A stretch of DNA of 64,000 bases from Candidatus Thiodiazotropha sp. (ex Codakia rugifera). Its GTDB lineage: Bacteria > Pseudomonadota > Gammaproteobacteria > Chromatiales > Chromatiaceae. Below are positions 44,294-53,094 of the stretch, in pieces. The notes beneath the pieces were generated by a model. It made no database searches. It saw nothing but the letters and a program-made list of their open reading frames with translations, and was not told the DNA's origin. Both the position numbers and the translations under genes were made by a program. Location of the stretch: contig JAHXHN010000004.1 of NCBI GenBank assembly GCA_025656675.1, positions 186,001-250,000 on the forward strand, in the 5' to 3' direction. Within the stretch, counting starts at the first letter, position 1. Each line of letters begins with the position of its first letter.

Positions 44294-45712
44294 ATGACAG
44301 AAGTGACGACAGGCCTGACATTCAGACAAAGCGTCGACCATATGGTGGATCGTGCCCTGGTACTCATGGAACTCGAACCTGGTATTGCCAATGCAATAAA
44401 GTCCTGCACCTCCGTTTTACAAGTCAGTTTTCCAGTGGAAATCAGGGGGAAAGTGGAAGTCTTTACCGGTTGGCGTGCTGTACACAGTATCCACCGCCTC
44501 CCTGCCAAGGGGGGACTGCGTTATTCAGAAAGCGTAGATCAGCACGAGGTAGAAGCTCTCGCTGCCCTCATGACCTACAAGTGCGCCATTGTCGATGTCC
44601 CTTTCGGCGGATCGAAGGGGGGACTTTATATCAATCCGAATAACTACTCTCGGGATGAGTTGAAGTTGATCACACGCCGATTTGCACGGGAACTTGCAGC
44701 GTCTGGATTTCTAAACCCCGCAACCAATGTTCCCGCCCCTGACATGGGCACCGGGCAGCGTGAAATGGCCTGGATAGCCGACACCTATAAACATCTCTAT
44801 CCCGAAGATATCAATGCCTTTGCCTGTGTAACCGGAAAACCGGTGGCCCATGGTGGTATCAATGGCCGCACAGAGGCCACCGGTCGCGGTGTTCAGTATG
44901 CGTTACAAGCGTTTTTCCGTCATAAGGAGGAGTTGAATGCCACCGGACTGGATGGTGACCTGGAAGGTAAGCGAATCATCATCCAGGGACTGGGGAACGT
45001 AGGTTATCACGCAGCCAAGTTTCTCTCTGAGGAAGATGGCGCCAAGATTATTGGCATCATTGAGTGTGACGGGGCAATCTACAATCCAGAAGGCATACAT
45101 GTGGAAGAGGCCTACTATCACAGATGCGCTCATGGCGGTCTTAAAGGCTTTGCGGGAGGTACATTTATCGAGAACGGACCCTCACTCCTGGAGTACGAAT
45201 GCGACATCCTGATCCCAGCCGCTATTGAAGGGGTAATCTCCGAGAAAAATGCACCGAATATCCACACAAAACTGATCGTGGAAGCAGCCAATGGCCCCAT
45301 TACATTCGAAGCTGACCGCCTTCTGCGCAACAGAGGAATCACTATTCTGCCTGACGCTTATGTCAATGCCGGCGGCGTGATAGTCTCCTACTTCGAATGG
45401 ATCCGCAACCTCAGCCATATGCGCTTTGGACGTATTGAACGTCGCCTGGATGAGGCCCGCGGCCAACATGTTGTGGCGGCATTGGAACAAACCACCGGAA
45501 AACAGGTACCCGAATGGATCAGCACCCGTCTTTCACGGGGTGCTGACGAATTAGACTTAGTACGCTCTGGTCTAGACGACAGTATGCGGCTGGCCATGCA
45601 GGAGATCATCGATATTCGCAGTCGTAAACCTGAAATTGAAGACTATCGAACGGCGGCCTATATCATTGCTCTACAGAAACTTTCACGTTCCTATATCGAT
45701 ATCGGTGTATAG
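44294..45712 (+). CDS. Glu/Leu/Phe/Val dehydrogenase (glutamate dehydrogenase)
   Basis: The 472-residue enzyme has the N-terminal substrate domain with KGGLRYSESVDQHEVEALA, the catalytic Lys in MTYKCAIVDVPFGGSKGG, the APDMGTG segment and the NAD-binding domain (IIQGLGNVGYHAA). It interconverts glutamate and 2-oxoglutarate with ammonia. The GGINGRTEATGRGV segment is family typical. Whether it uses NAD or NADP cannot be decided. It is single in its transcription unit. Confidence 0.93.
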   Translation: MTEVTTGLTFRQSVDHMVDRALVLMELEPGIANAIKSCTSVLQVSFPVEIRGKVEVFTGWRAVHSIHRLPAKGGLRYSESVDQHEVEALAALMTYKCAIVDVPFGGSKGGLYINPNNYSRDELKLITRRFARELAASGFLNPATNVPAPDMGTGQREMAWIADTYKHLYPEDINAFACVTGKPVAHGGINGRTEATGRGVQYALQAFFRHKEELNATGLDGDLEGKRIIIQGLGNVGYHAAKFLSEEDGAKIIGIIECDGAIYNPEGIHVEEAYYHRCAHGGLKGFAGGTFIENGPSLLEYECDILIPAAIEGVISEKNAPNIHTKLIVEAANGPITFEADRLLRNRGITILPDAYVNAGGVIVSYFEWIRNLSHMRFGRIERRLDEARGQHVVAALEQTTGKQVPEWISTRLSRGADELDLVRSGLDDSMRLAMQEIIDIRSRKPEIEDYRTAAYIIALQKLSRSYIDIGV

Positions 45713-46180
45713 CTCACACTCTAAAGACAACGCCTCTTTACAAAATGGATATTCTGTATAAGAATTTACTTCCTACTCTATTGTAGAGTAAGACATCTCG
45801 ATTGTTTTTAAATAATTCGTTAGACCATCGCCCACACAATGGATTGGCAGGACATGGATACAAGATACATTCAAACCTTTTTCCGCGGTTTCGACCACAC
45901 CACACCCTCAACACCGGTTTCACTCGATAGGACTAGGCCCCACATTCGATATACCCAGTGATTTTGCGAAGACAGCATCAATATCAAGTCGTCATTTCCC
46001 AAGTAACTCAAAACTTGTTATCGGATGAAATATTGATCTGTCATGGTGGGAACAGCATGCGTGAAAATATTCAATACAGTATGAATAGCATCGCTACCTG
46101 CTGCTCGCTATACCTAGACTGAATTAATCGTAATGAAAACCACATATGGACATAACCCTTAAGCAAGGAGGAAATGAAGC
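45713..46180. other. Intergenic region upstream of bacteriohemerythrin
   Basis: These 468 bp contain a small palindrome TACTCTA-TTG-TAGAGTA (45774-45790) without a following T-run, and a very good ribosome site (AAGGAGG) before the hemerythrin start. No coding frame or repeat copy is seen. Confidence 0.45.
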
Positions 46181-46576
46181 ATGTCATTAATGCTATGGAC
46201 GAATGAAATGTACGCTACCAATGTTGAAGTTTGTGACGATCAGCACAAGGAGCTGTTCGACCGGGTTAACGCTCTAAATGATGCAGTCATGAGTAAAGAC
46301 CGCGCTGACATCGGTAATCGTCTCGATAATCTGATTGACTATGTTGCTGTCCACTTTGAAACAGAAGAGCGCATGATGGAAGAACGCGGGTATCACAAAC
46401 TTGATGACCATCGTCAGGAACACGATCTACTCGTACAGACTTGCACGGACCTTCAAGCGAAATTCCACTCTGGTGAAACAGATATTGGAGAAGATACGAT
46501 GAAATTTATCAAAAGCTGGCTAGACCATCATATCCCTGTTATTGACAAGTGTTATGGCCCAGCATTGAGTAACTGA
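46181..46576 (+). CDS. Bacteriohemerythrin
   Basis: The 131-residue protein has the di-iron ligand pattern of hemerythrins: His in CDDQHKELFD, H-x3-E in VHFETEERMME, H-x3-H in DDHRQEHD, and H-x4-D in DHHIPVIDKCYG. It binds oxygen reversibly and may deliver or scavenge O2 near methane or sulfur-oxidising enzymes, or act in oxygen sensing. No signal peptide, so cytoplasmic. AAGGAGG lies 8 nt upstream of the start. It is followed by a strong terminator. Confidence 0.93.
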   Translation: MSLMLWTNEMYATNVEVCDDQHKELFDRVNALNDAVMSKDRADIGNRLDNLIDYVAVHFETEERMMEERGYHKLDDHRQEHDLLVQTCTDLQAKFHSGETDIGEDTMKFIKSWLDHHIPVIDKCYGPALSN

Positions 46577-46618
46577 ACATTCAAATAGTGATGTTAAGCC
46601 AGATGTGGCTTCATCCTT

Positions 46619-46660
46619 GCGGGACCCCGGGTGCCCCCCACTCGTGGGTCCCGCTTTTTT
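46619..46660. terminator. Strong intrinsic terminator between convergent genes
   Basis: GCGGGACCC (46619-46627) and GGGTCCCGC (46646-46654) form a 9-bp stem with an 18-base loop, followed by six T. It ends the hemerythrin transcript; the T-run abuts the end of the convergent helicase gene. Confidence 0.9.
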
Positions 46661-48576
46661 CAATTAACCGATAGTGAAAAAAAACGTCGCAATACATCCA
46701 GGTCCTGGGTTTTTGTCATTGGCGGCAGACTGCGGATAAAAATCTTGCCGTAGGGCTTGTTGAGCAGCCTAGGATCGCAAACCACTAACACACCCCGGTC
46801 TTTCTCGTCACGAATCAGCCGACCCGCCCCTTGTTTCAATGCAATCGCTGCTTGAGGCAATTGAAATGTCATGAAAGGATTCCCCCCACGCTTGCGTAAA
46901 GCATCGATCCGCGCTTGTAGAACCGGATCTCCTGGTGAGGCAAATGGCAGCTTATCGATGATCACACAAGAGAGTGCTTCACCACGTACATCTATACCTT
47001 CCCAGAAACTTGATGTCCCGAGTAGTACCGCATTACCGAGTTTGCGAAACTGCTCTACCAAATCTGTACGCGGTGCTGTCCCCTGTACCAACATGGGATA
47101 GTCCAATTTCTCCTTGAGGTAGTCTGCCGCTTCCTGCAAGGCCCTATGACTGGTATAAAGCAAAAAGGCTCGTCCACCACTCGCTTGTAAAATTGGTAGC
47201 GAGAGATCAGAGACAGCCCTGTTGAATTCTGGATTGCTGGGCTCCGGCAGGCCCTTGGGAACATACCAAACAGCTTGTCGAGGGTAATCGAATGGACTGT
47301 CCCAACAGTGAGTCTCCGCTTCATGCAGGCCCAGTTGATTGGAAAAGTGTTCAAAACTGCCACCTACTGCCAGTGTGGCAGAAGTAAAAACCCAGGAAGC
47401 TTGTCGCTCTTCCATTACGCTACGAAAAATATTCGAGATCTCCAACGGTGTTCGATTCAGGCGAAAGCTCTGACGCTGAGTCTCGAACCAACGGATCGAT
47501 TCAACCTCATCACCATCCTTCAAACTATGCAGTCGCTGCAGAAGTAGATCACAGCGCTCTTTACAACTATCAAGCCCCTTCCCTCTTCCTTCGATGGCAC
47601 GTAGCACTTCCGACAATTGATCGAGGGCATCCAATAGCCCGTCAAGATGTGCAATCACCGAAGGATTACCAGCAACTTCCAACCAAGCACCACGACGTTG
47701 TTCCAAGCCAAATGCCAGTCGCATATCCCGGGTCGCCTGTTTCAATCTTTCAGCACGTTCTGTGACTTCAGGTAGGTCATTAGCCTCACGATGGTACTCG
47801 GCAATGGTATCTCGGGTCAGGTCAAGCAATTGGCGGCCACTGACGCTGTCGCCAAAAAAATTACCAGCTACATCCGGTAATTGGTGGGCCTCATCAAGGA
47901 TAAAACAGTCAGCACTTGGCAGCAGTTCCCCAAAACCTTCCTCTTTCAATGCCATGTCAGCACACAACAGATGGTGATTGATAACAACCAGATCTGCTTC
48001 CTGTGCCCGCTTGCGTGCTTCCATAAGATGGCATTTATTATAGACAGCGCACTCCTGGCCGAGGCAGTTATCGGTTGTTGAGGTCACATAGGGCCAAATC
48101 CCAGCATCCTCTGGGATCTCCGTCATTTCAGTGATATCGCCACTCTTGGTTGCTGATGACCATCCACGGATCATCTGTAACTGATCAACCTGCTCCCTGG
48201 TCAAACGCAACTCTTCCAGCAGGGTATTCTCAAGTCGATGGATGCAGAGATAATTGGCACGCCCTTTCAGCAGTGCAGTGGAAACCGGGCTCGATAAGCT
48301 TTGCCGCACGACCGGGAGGTCGCGATGATACAGTTGATCCTGTAGATTCTTGGTTCCGGTAGAGATGATGACTTTGCGTCCCGACATCACAGCTGGCACT
48401 AAATAGGCAAATGTCTTTCCAGTCCCTGTTCCCGCTTCACAGATCAGTACGCCACCCTGATCCATAATCCGGCCCACAGCCTGGGCCATCTCCTGCTGCT
48501 GAACACGATAGGAAAAACCCTCGATACGGGTCGCCAACCAACCGTCAAGCCCAAAAATCTCAGCTAAATCTGTCAT
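46660..48576 (-). CDS. yoaA: ATP-dependent DNA helicase of the YoaA/DinG family
   Basis: The 638-residue XPD-like superfamily 2 helicase has Walker A in CEAGTGTGKTFAYL, the DEAH box in FILDEAHQLPD and motif VI in QGAGRLIRDEKDRG. The iron-sulfur domain cysteines lie between (YLC, DNCLGQECAVYNKC). In E. coli YoaA works with the HolC clamp-loader subunit to repair damaged replication forks; DinG unwinds R-loops. The gene follows the PD-(D/E)XK-like gene by 12 bp. Confidence 0.94.
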   Translation of the reverse strand: MTDLAEIFGLDGWLATRIEGFSYRVQQQEMAQAVGRIMDQGGVLICEAGTGTGKTFAYLVPAVMSGRKVIISTGTKNLQDQLYHRDLPVVRQSLSSPVSTALLKGRANYLCIHRLENTLLEELRLTREQVDQLQMIRGWSSATKSGDITEMTEIPEDAGIWPYVTSTTDNCLGQECAVYNKCHLMEARKRAQEADLVVINHHLLCADMALKEEGFGELLPSADCFILDEAHQLPDVAGNFFGDSVSGRQLLDLTRDTIAEYHREANDLPEVTERAERLKQATRDMRLAFGLEQRRGAWLEVAGNPSVIAHLDGLLDALDQLSEVLRAIEGRGKGLDSCKERCDLLLQRLHSLKDGDEVESIRWFETQRQSFRLNRTPLEISNIFRSVMEERQASWVFTSATLAVGGSFEHFSNQLGLHEAETHCWDSPFDYPRQAVWYVPKGLPEPSNPEFNRAVSDLSLPILQASGGRAFLLYTSHRALQEAADYLKEKLDYPMLVQGTAPRTDLVEQFRKLGNAVLLGTSSFWEGIDVRGEALSCVIIDKLPFASPGDPVLQARIDALRKRGGNPFMTFQLPQAAIALKQGAGRLIRDEKDRGVLVVCDPRLLNKPYGKIFIRSLPPMTKTQDLDVLRRFFSLSVN

Positions 48577-48588
48577 CGAACGATGGGG

Positions 48589-49086
48589 CTAATCTGCCAG
48601 ATTGTCCCAGACTTCTGACTCGAGTCCGCTCTCCCGTGTCCAGGCGAGACGACCGATAATCTTAAAGCGCGCTACCGACATAGCGCCTCGTTTTGCCCGG
48701 CTACTGCTGCTTTTATCGACATACTCAAGAATATCGTCTCGTTCCGCCTCATAGATCTCATAAGGTTCGTACTCCTCATCCATGAGCACCAACACGACAC
48801 TATCCCAATCTTTATCCAGTTTAAGCTGACCAACCCTTTGACCGGATTTGCTTTCGTCGAAGATAGTACGGGACTTAATTTGAATATGTTTGTCACCCCG
48901 TGCGGGGTCAATAGCATCATAACCGCCCTCTCCCTGTGTCCTGGCTTCGAGATTGAGCAACTTTACCGCATCATATTCTGCAATTTCATTGCTGATACCC
49001 GGCAGGGGTTTACCCATGGTACGGCGATACTCCGCTGCCAATACCCTGGCCTGAGCGATCAGTTTATCTGCGGCATAGAGGGTCAA
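48589..49086 (-). CDS. Conserved hypothetical protein, PD-(D/E)XK nuclease-like
   Basis: The 165-residue soluble protein contains GEGGYDAIDPARGDKHIQIKSR. The pattern Glu-x(n)-Gly-Tyr-Asp-Ala ... Ile-Gln-Ile-Lys-Ser matches the D...[EQ]-x-K core of restriction-endonuclease-like folds. An upstream Glu (KLLNLEARTQ) could be the first acidic residue. I recall such proteins being annotated under DUF6998 or as hypothetical. It lies 12 bp before yoaA on the same strand, so the two probably form an operon, and a DNA-related role is plausible. Not proven. Confidence 0.7.
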   Translation of the reverse strand: MTLYAADKLIAQARVLAAEYRRTMGKPLPGISNEIAEYDAVKLLNLEARTQGEGGYDAIDPARGDKHIQIKSRTIFDESKSGQRVGQLKLDKDWDSVVLVLMDEEYEPYEIYEAERDDILEYVDKSSSSRAKRGAMSVARFKIIGRLAWTRESGLESEVWDNLAD

Positions 49087-49268
49087 GCCATGGCTCCTTG
49101 TCTTTGAGGAATAGGATTCTGCCCGGATTGTAGCCTATCTTGGGAGGTTTTCGCATGAATTGAGAAAGGATGTGTGTATTTTGGAAATTCGGGGATATTA
49201 GGAATCAAAGATTACTTGATGTCCAGGAAGTACTAAAAACCTGTTAAAGGTAGTAATTCTGTTAGGCC

Positions 49269-52200
49269 CTAGGCACTCGATATTTGTAACGAGTTAGCAG
49301 CAATCTCTTCCAAAACCTCGGCAAAAGGCCGGGGGTGTCCAAAATGATAGCCTTGTGCATAGTCGACACCCATTTCCTGCAATGCCTGACCTATAGAGGC
49401 ATCACTCACATGCTCGGCAATCACTAGTTTATCCATAAAATGGGCAAGTTCCATAATTGAAATCACCATCGCCAGATCTGCCGTTTTCTGGATCATCTCA
49501 CGCACGAAAATACCGTCGATTTTCACATAGTTTACGGGAAAGTCCTTAAGGTAAGAGAAAGAGGCATAACCCGATCCAAAATCGTCCAGGTAGCAGGAGC
49601 AACCCATATCCCTTACTTCTGTCATAAATGCCACAGTGTCCTCAATGTTCCTTGCAAGTGCTGTTTCTGTGATCTCGAACCCAAGTTGTTGGGCGGCTAC
49701 AGGCGATTCAGCTATCCGGCCATGCAGGTACTTTTTAAAGTCACTGTCAGCAACCGATTTCGTCGACAAGTTGACAGAAAAACTGACCTCATCTCCCAGC
49801 TTATCTTGATAGGGTATGAGTGCATTGAAGAAATGTTCTATCACCCAGCGGTCGACAGCCCGCATCAGATCGTATTGCTCAGCAATTTGAATAAATGTCT
49901 GCGGACTCTGTAGCTCACCTGCATCATCGACGATACGCAGTAGCAGCTCATAGTGAGGTTTCAATCCTGCCTCTTTCTTTAGCGGGACTATTGGCTGAGC
50001 AAACAGAACCATTCGATCATTTGCCAAGGCCTCCTGAATCGCAGGAATTGTCTGAATGATCTGTTTGTGGGTCTGATAGGCTGTATCTGAAGCCACGTAG
50101 AGACGGGTGCAGTTTCTACCCCCCTCTTTGGCCATATGGCAGGCAGACTGTGCCGATTGCAGCAACTCGCTGGTACTGGTCTGTTCCTGCGCATTGATTT
50201 GTACCACACCGAGACTGGCTGAAACGGGTATCAGGCGATCTTCCCAAGTGAAGCGATAATCCTCAATTGCACGGCGCTGGGACTCGGCAGTCTGATAGCC
50301 CTTGTCCAGGTCTGCATTTCTGATGAGCAGGGCAAACTCGTCATCACCAATACGGGCCACCACCCCATCTTCAGTAAGATAACTTAACAGTATCGATGAC
50401 ACCGTTTGCAGCAGTTGATCTCCACCCTCAAAACCGCACAAATCATTGACTACTTGAAACTGATCCAGATCGAGAAGAATCAATACATGTTGCGATTGGC
50501 TACTTTTAATCTCAGCCTGCAGTTCACGCATATGACGTTCAAAGCTACGTCGATTCATCAGACCGGTCAGCTCATCGATTGAAGACTCATCCTTTATCTC
50601 GTTGTAGCTCTTGATCAGTATACGGTCAATTGCCCGATCGACAATCGGTTGGACTCTGTTCTGCATGACACCGTAGTCATAGGAAGTGAACAATCGGACC
50701 AATTCACTCGACGAGCCATCCAATGCCTTCAATCCATCCCCATCAACCAATAGATAACGTGTGGAATCAGAGCTCTTCCAGGCTAAATTGAGCATCTGTG
50801 GCATCGGGCCACCAGACTCAGTAACAATCCAATCATCGATATTGAGGGAGGCCACTTTTTTCAGTGATTTCTGATCGTCTTCCGATTCTGCATCTCCAAT
50901 TGGAGCCACTTCCTTACTGGAGATATATTGGGAGAGATAGGCTTCATCAATGAGGATCTGTTGCTCAAAGTAAGGTGTTGCTGTCTCACCACCATTGATC
51001 AGTGCTTGCTGTAGTTCAATGGCAAAACTTCGACTACCCTGAGGATGAACAGGGTATTCTCTAAATCCCTTCCGAATAAGCGATATCAGGTCACGGACAC
51101 GGCTTTCTGACATTTCATGAGGGGATGCTTTACTGAGAAACAGCTTAGGTAAAATCTCTACAACACGTAAAAAAGCCTTCCAGGCAGGGCTCTCTTCGCC
51201 CTGAAGTGCTCTGGTCTGTACCAAAAGATTAACCCATCCGAACTGAAATAATTTTTCGAGTGCTATGGTTACCGATTTACCCAACAATTGGTGACGCAGA
51301 TGGGTTAGAACAGAATGCTCAGCTTGTAATAGAAGCTCATCCTTTTTACAACGGGAAACAGCAATCTGACGATTGCGATGGAACTGATCCAGCTGTTTCT
51401 GTTTTAGTGCCTCCAGTGCATTTGTCACTTCTACAATACTCGTCAGCTTATCAGTATCGATCGCCTCCAGAAGTTGGGAAATACCCACCAAATCATGCAG
51501 CCGCGCCGCTTTACTGGAAATATTGAGATAGGGGGTTATGTCCTCGATTGTGGCAAGCATATGCCTGACCGGGTGATTGCTATTTTCCAGCAGTGTTGGA
51601 TCTCGTACCAGCTCCTGAATAATGGGAATCTCCATCCGATTGAGCAGTCCCTTCAGTTCGGCAGGCAGATGTGGATCCTGCTGCAGAGCCGCCACTAACT
51701 GCTCACCGGTACTGATCGCTGCACGAATAACGGGATCCAGGTTTCCAGACTGATGAGACTGGCTTTCCAGTCCCCGTTCCAACTGCTTCAACAATGGAGA
51801 ACCATGCCTCAGTGGCATGCGATTTAATGACTCAACAACTTGCTCGGTTTCAATCTGTATCTGACCTGATGCTGACTGATCCTTTTCCCGTTGCTGCCTA
51901 GCATCAAGTAAGGTAGTCAGGTGTTGTAATGGCTCACCAACTGTTGCGACATTGGTTTTCTTATACGATGGAATTTGCCAAGTATTGATCCGACCATCAG
52001 ATGTTAAGTCAATTCCTTGCCGTTTAAGCAGTTCCAGTAATTCATCATAAAGCGGTTCTATACCCTGTAATACGGTGCGATGAAATACCGTCAGAATAAG
52101 ATGGAAACATTTCACGTCCAGATCATATTCGTCCACGGCCTGTTTTATGGCATTCAGCAGACTGACAGGCGAGAGTGGATTACTCTCGTCCTTGATCGCA

Positions 52201-52967
52201 CTTTGCATCAAATAGGAGAGGGACATATCCAATAGATACAAGCTACGGGCTAATCCGGATTCTGCCCGCCTGGCTATATCGTTAATGACTACCCAATGAT
52301 CGATTTCAACCTTTTCCACCAACTCAAGCTCATGGGAGATTTCCATATTCGAGTCAGTCGTGGCCCCGGCAAGATTGCTCAAATTACCAAAAGAGCTCTC
52401 CACGTTCTTGAGAAATCCAGCCGTGATCTCCTGCTCACCCTGTTCCAGTGCAGACATTGCCAGAAAAAGTACTGACTCCTGAAGACCATCAGAAGGCTCA
52501 CGAGCACGAGCCAACAAGGCTTCTCTGGAGTGATTGAAAAAACCGGAAATCTGTGGCTTGAGATAATCAAGCAACCGGTCCTGTAACTGCTGAATAACCG
52601 GTGCTACTGCTGTCTGATCAAAAGAGACCTGTTTGGTTTCCTGTAGCTGTAGCTCGGACTGAAGATATGAGAACAACTGCTGCCCTTCATCACTATCGAG
52701 CATGCAAATGCCCACCCCGTGATTGTGCAGGTAGACAATCCCGACATGCGCACGACAAGATGCCACTTCAAGAACCGCTTCCTGACGTTCAGATTCTGCA
52801 TAGTATCCATCTGGCAGCAGCTCGTTTAATGCAGTATCACCACAGTACAGATAGACCCCTCCCTCGGAGAAATTGCGGATGCGACAACCACCTATTGATT
52901 GTTCCTGAAATATCAGGGTTACTGGATGGTCGATATCCAACCTTGGATGTTTTCTGCGGTTATTCAT
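49269..52967 (-). CDS. PilZ-DUF1631-GGDEF-EAL c-di-GMP signalling protein
   Basis: The 1232-residue protein starts with a PilZ domain (RRKHPRLDI with the RxxxR motif, and RNFSEGGVYL for the N-x-S-x-x-G motif). A long helical DUF1631-type region follows (about 120-750). Then comes a GGDEF domain whose signature is GDDEF (in RIGDDEFALLI, about 874), and an EAL domain whose signature is ELL (YELLLR, about 1007) with DDFGSGYAS, YVKIDG and QGYHFGHP retained. The two signature changes leave it open which activities remain; PilZ could sense c-di-GMP and control the rest. There is no membrane segment. It stands alone. Confidence 0.9.
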   Translation of the reverse strand: MNNRRKHPRLDIDHPVTLIFQEQSIGGCRIRNFSEGGVYLYCGDTALNELLPDGYYAESERQEAVLEVASCRAHVGIVYLHNHGVGICMLDSDEGQQLFSYLQSELQLQETKQVSFDQTAVAPVIQQLQDRLLDYLKPQISGFFNHSREALLARAREPSDGLQESVLFLAMSALEQGEQEITAGFLKNVESSFGNLSNLAGATTDSNMEISHELELVEKVEIDHWVVINDIARRAESGLARSLYLLDMSLSYLMQSAIKDESNPLSPVSLLNAIKQAVDEYDLDVKCFHLILTVFHRTVLQGIEPLYDELLELLKRQGIDLTSDGRINTWQIPSYKKTNVATVGEPLQHLTTLLDARQQREKDQSASGQIQIETEQVVESLNRMPLRHGSPLLKQLERGLESQSHQSGNLDPVIRAAISTGEQLVAALQQDPHLPAELKGLLNRMEIPIIQELVRDPTLLENSNHPVRHMLATIEDITPYLNISSKAARLHDLVGISQLLEAIDTDKLTSIVEVTNALEALKQKQLDQFHRNRQIAVSRCKKDELLLQAEHSVLTHLRHQLLGKSVTIALEKLFQFGWVNLLVQTRALQGEESPAWKAFLRVVEILPKLFLSKASPHEMSESRVRDLISLIRKGFREYPVHPQGSRSFAIELQQALINGGETATPYFEQQILIDEAYLSQYISSKEVAPIGDAESEDDQKSLKKVASLNIDDWIVTESGGPMPQMLNLAWKSSDSTRYLLVDGDGLKALDGSSSELVRLFTSYDYGVMQNRVQPIVDRAIDRILIKSYNEIKDESSIDELTGLMNRRSFERHMRELQAEIKSSQSQHVLILLDLDQFQVVNDLCGFEGGDQLLQTVSSILLSYLTEDGVVARIGDDEFALLIRNADLDKGYQTAESQRRAIEDYRFTWEDRLIPVSASLGVVQINAQEQTSTSELLQSAQSACHMAKEGGRNCTRLYVASDTAYQTHKQIIQTIPAIQEALANDRMVLFAQPIVPLKKEAGLKPHYELLLRIVDDAGELQSPQTFIQIAEQYDLMRAVDRWVIEHFFNALIPYQDKLGDEVSFSVNLSTKSVADSDFKKYLHGRIAESPVAAQQLGFEITETALARNIEDTVAFMTEVRDMGCSCYLDDFGSGYASFSYLKDFPVNYVKIDGIFVREMIQKTADLAMVISIMELAHFMDKLVIAEHVSDASIGQALQEMGVDYAQGYHFGHPRPFAEVLEEIAANSLQISSA

Positions 52968-53094
52968 TACCCTATAGCGCGTTTTTTTTACACTTTAAAC
53001 ACTGTTAATAACTGTTTTCTGCAATATCTCCAGTGTATCGGCCTTTATGAGCTGTGCTTTAATAGAAAAGGTTACATTTTGTAAACGCTATCCT

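Noticed and set aside
45774-45790. TACTCTA-TTG-TAGAGTA hairpin after the glutamate dehydrogenase gene
   Set aside because: Not followed by a T-run and too short to call a terminator or RNA; kept only as a note in the intergenic entry.
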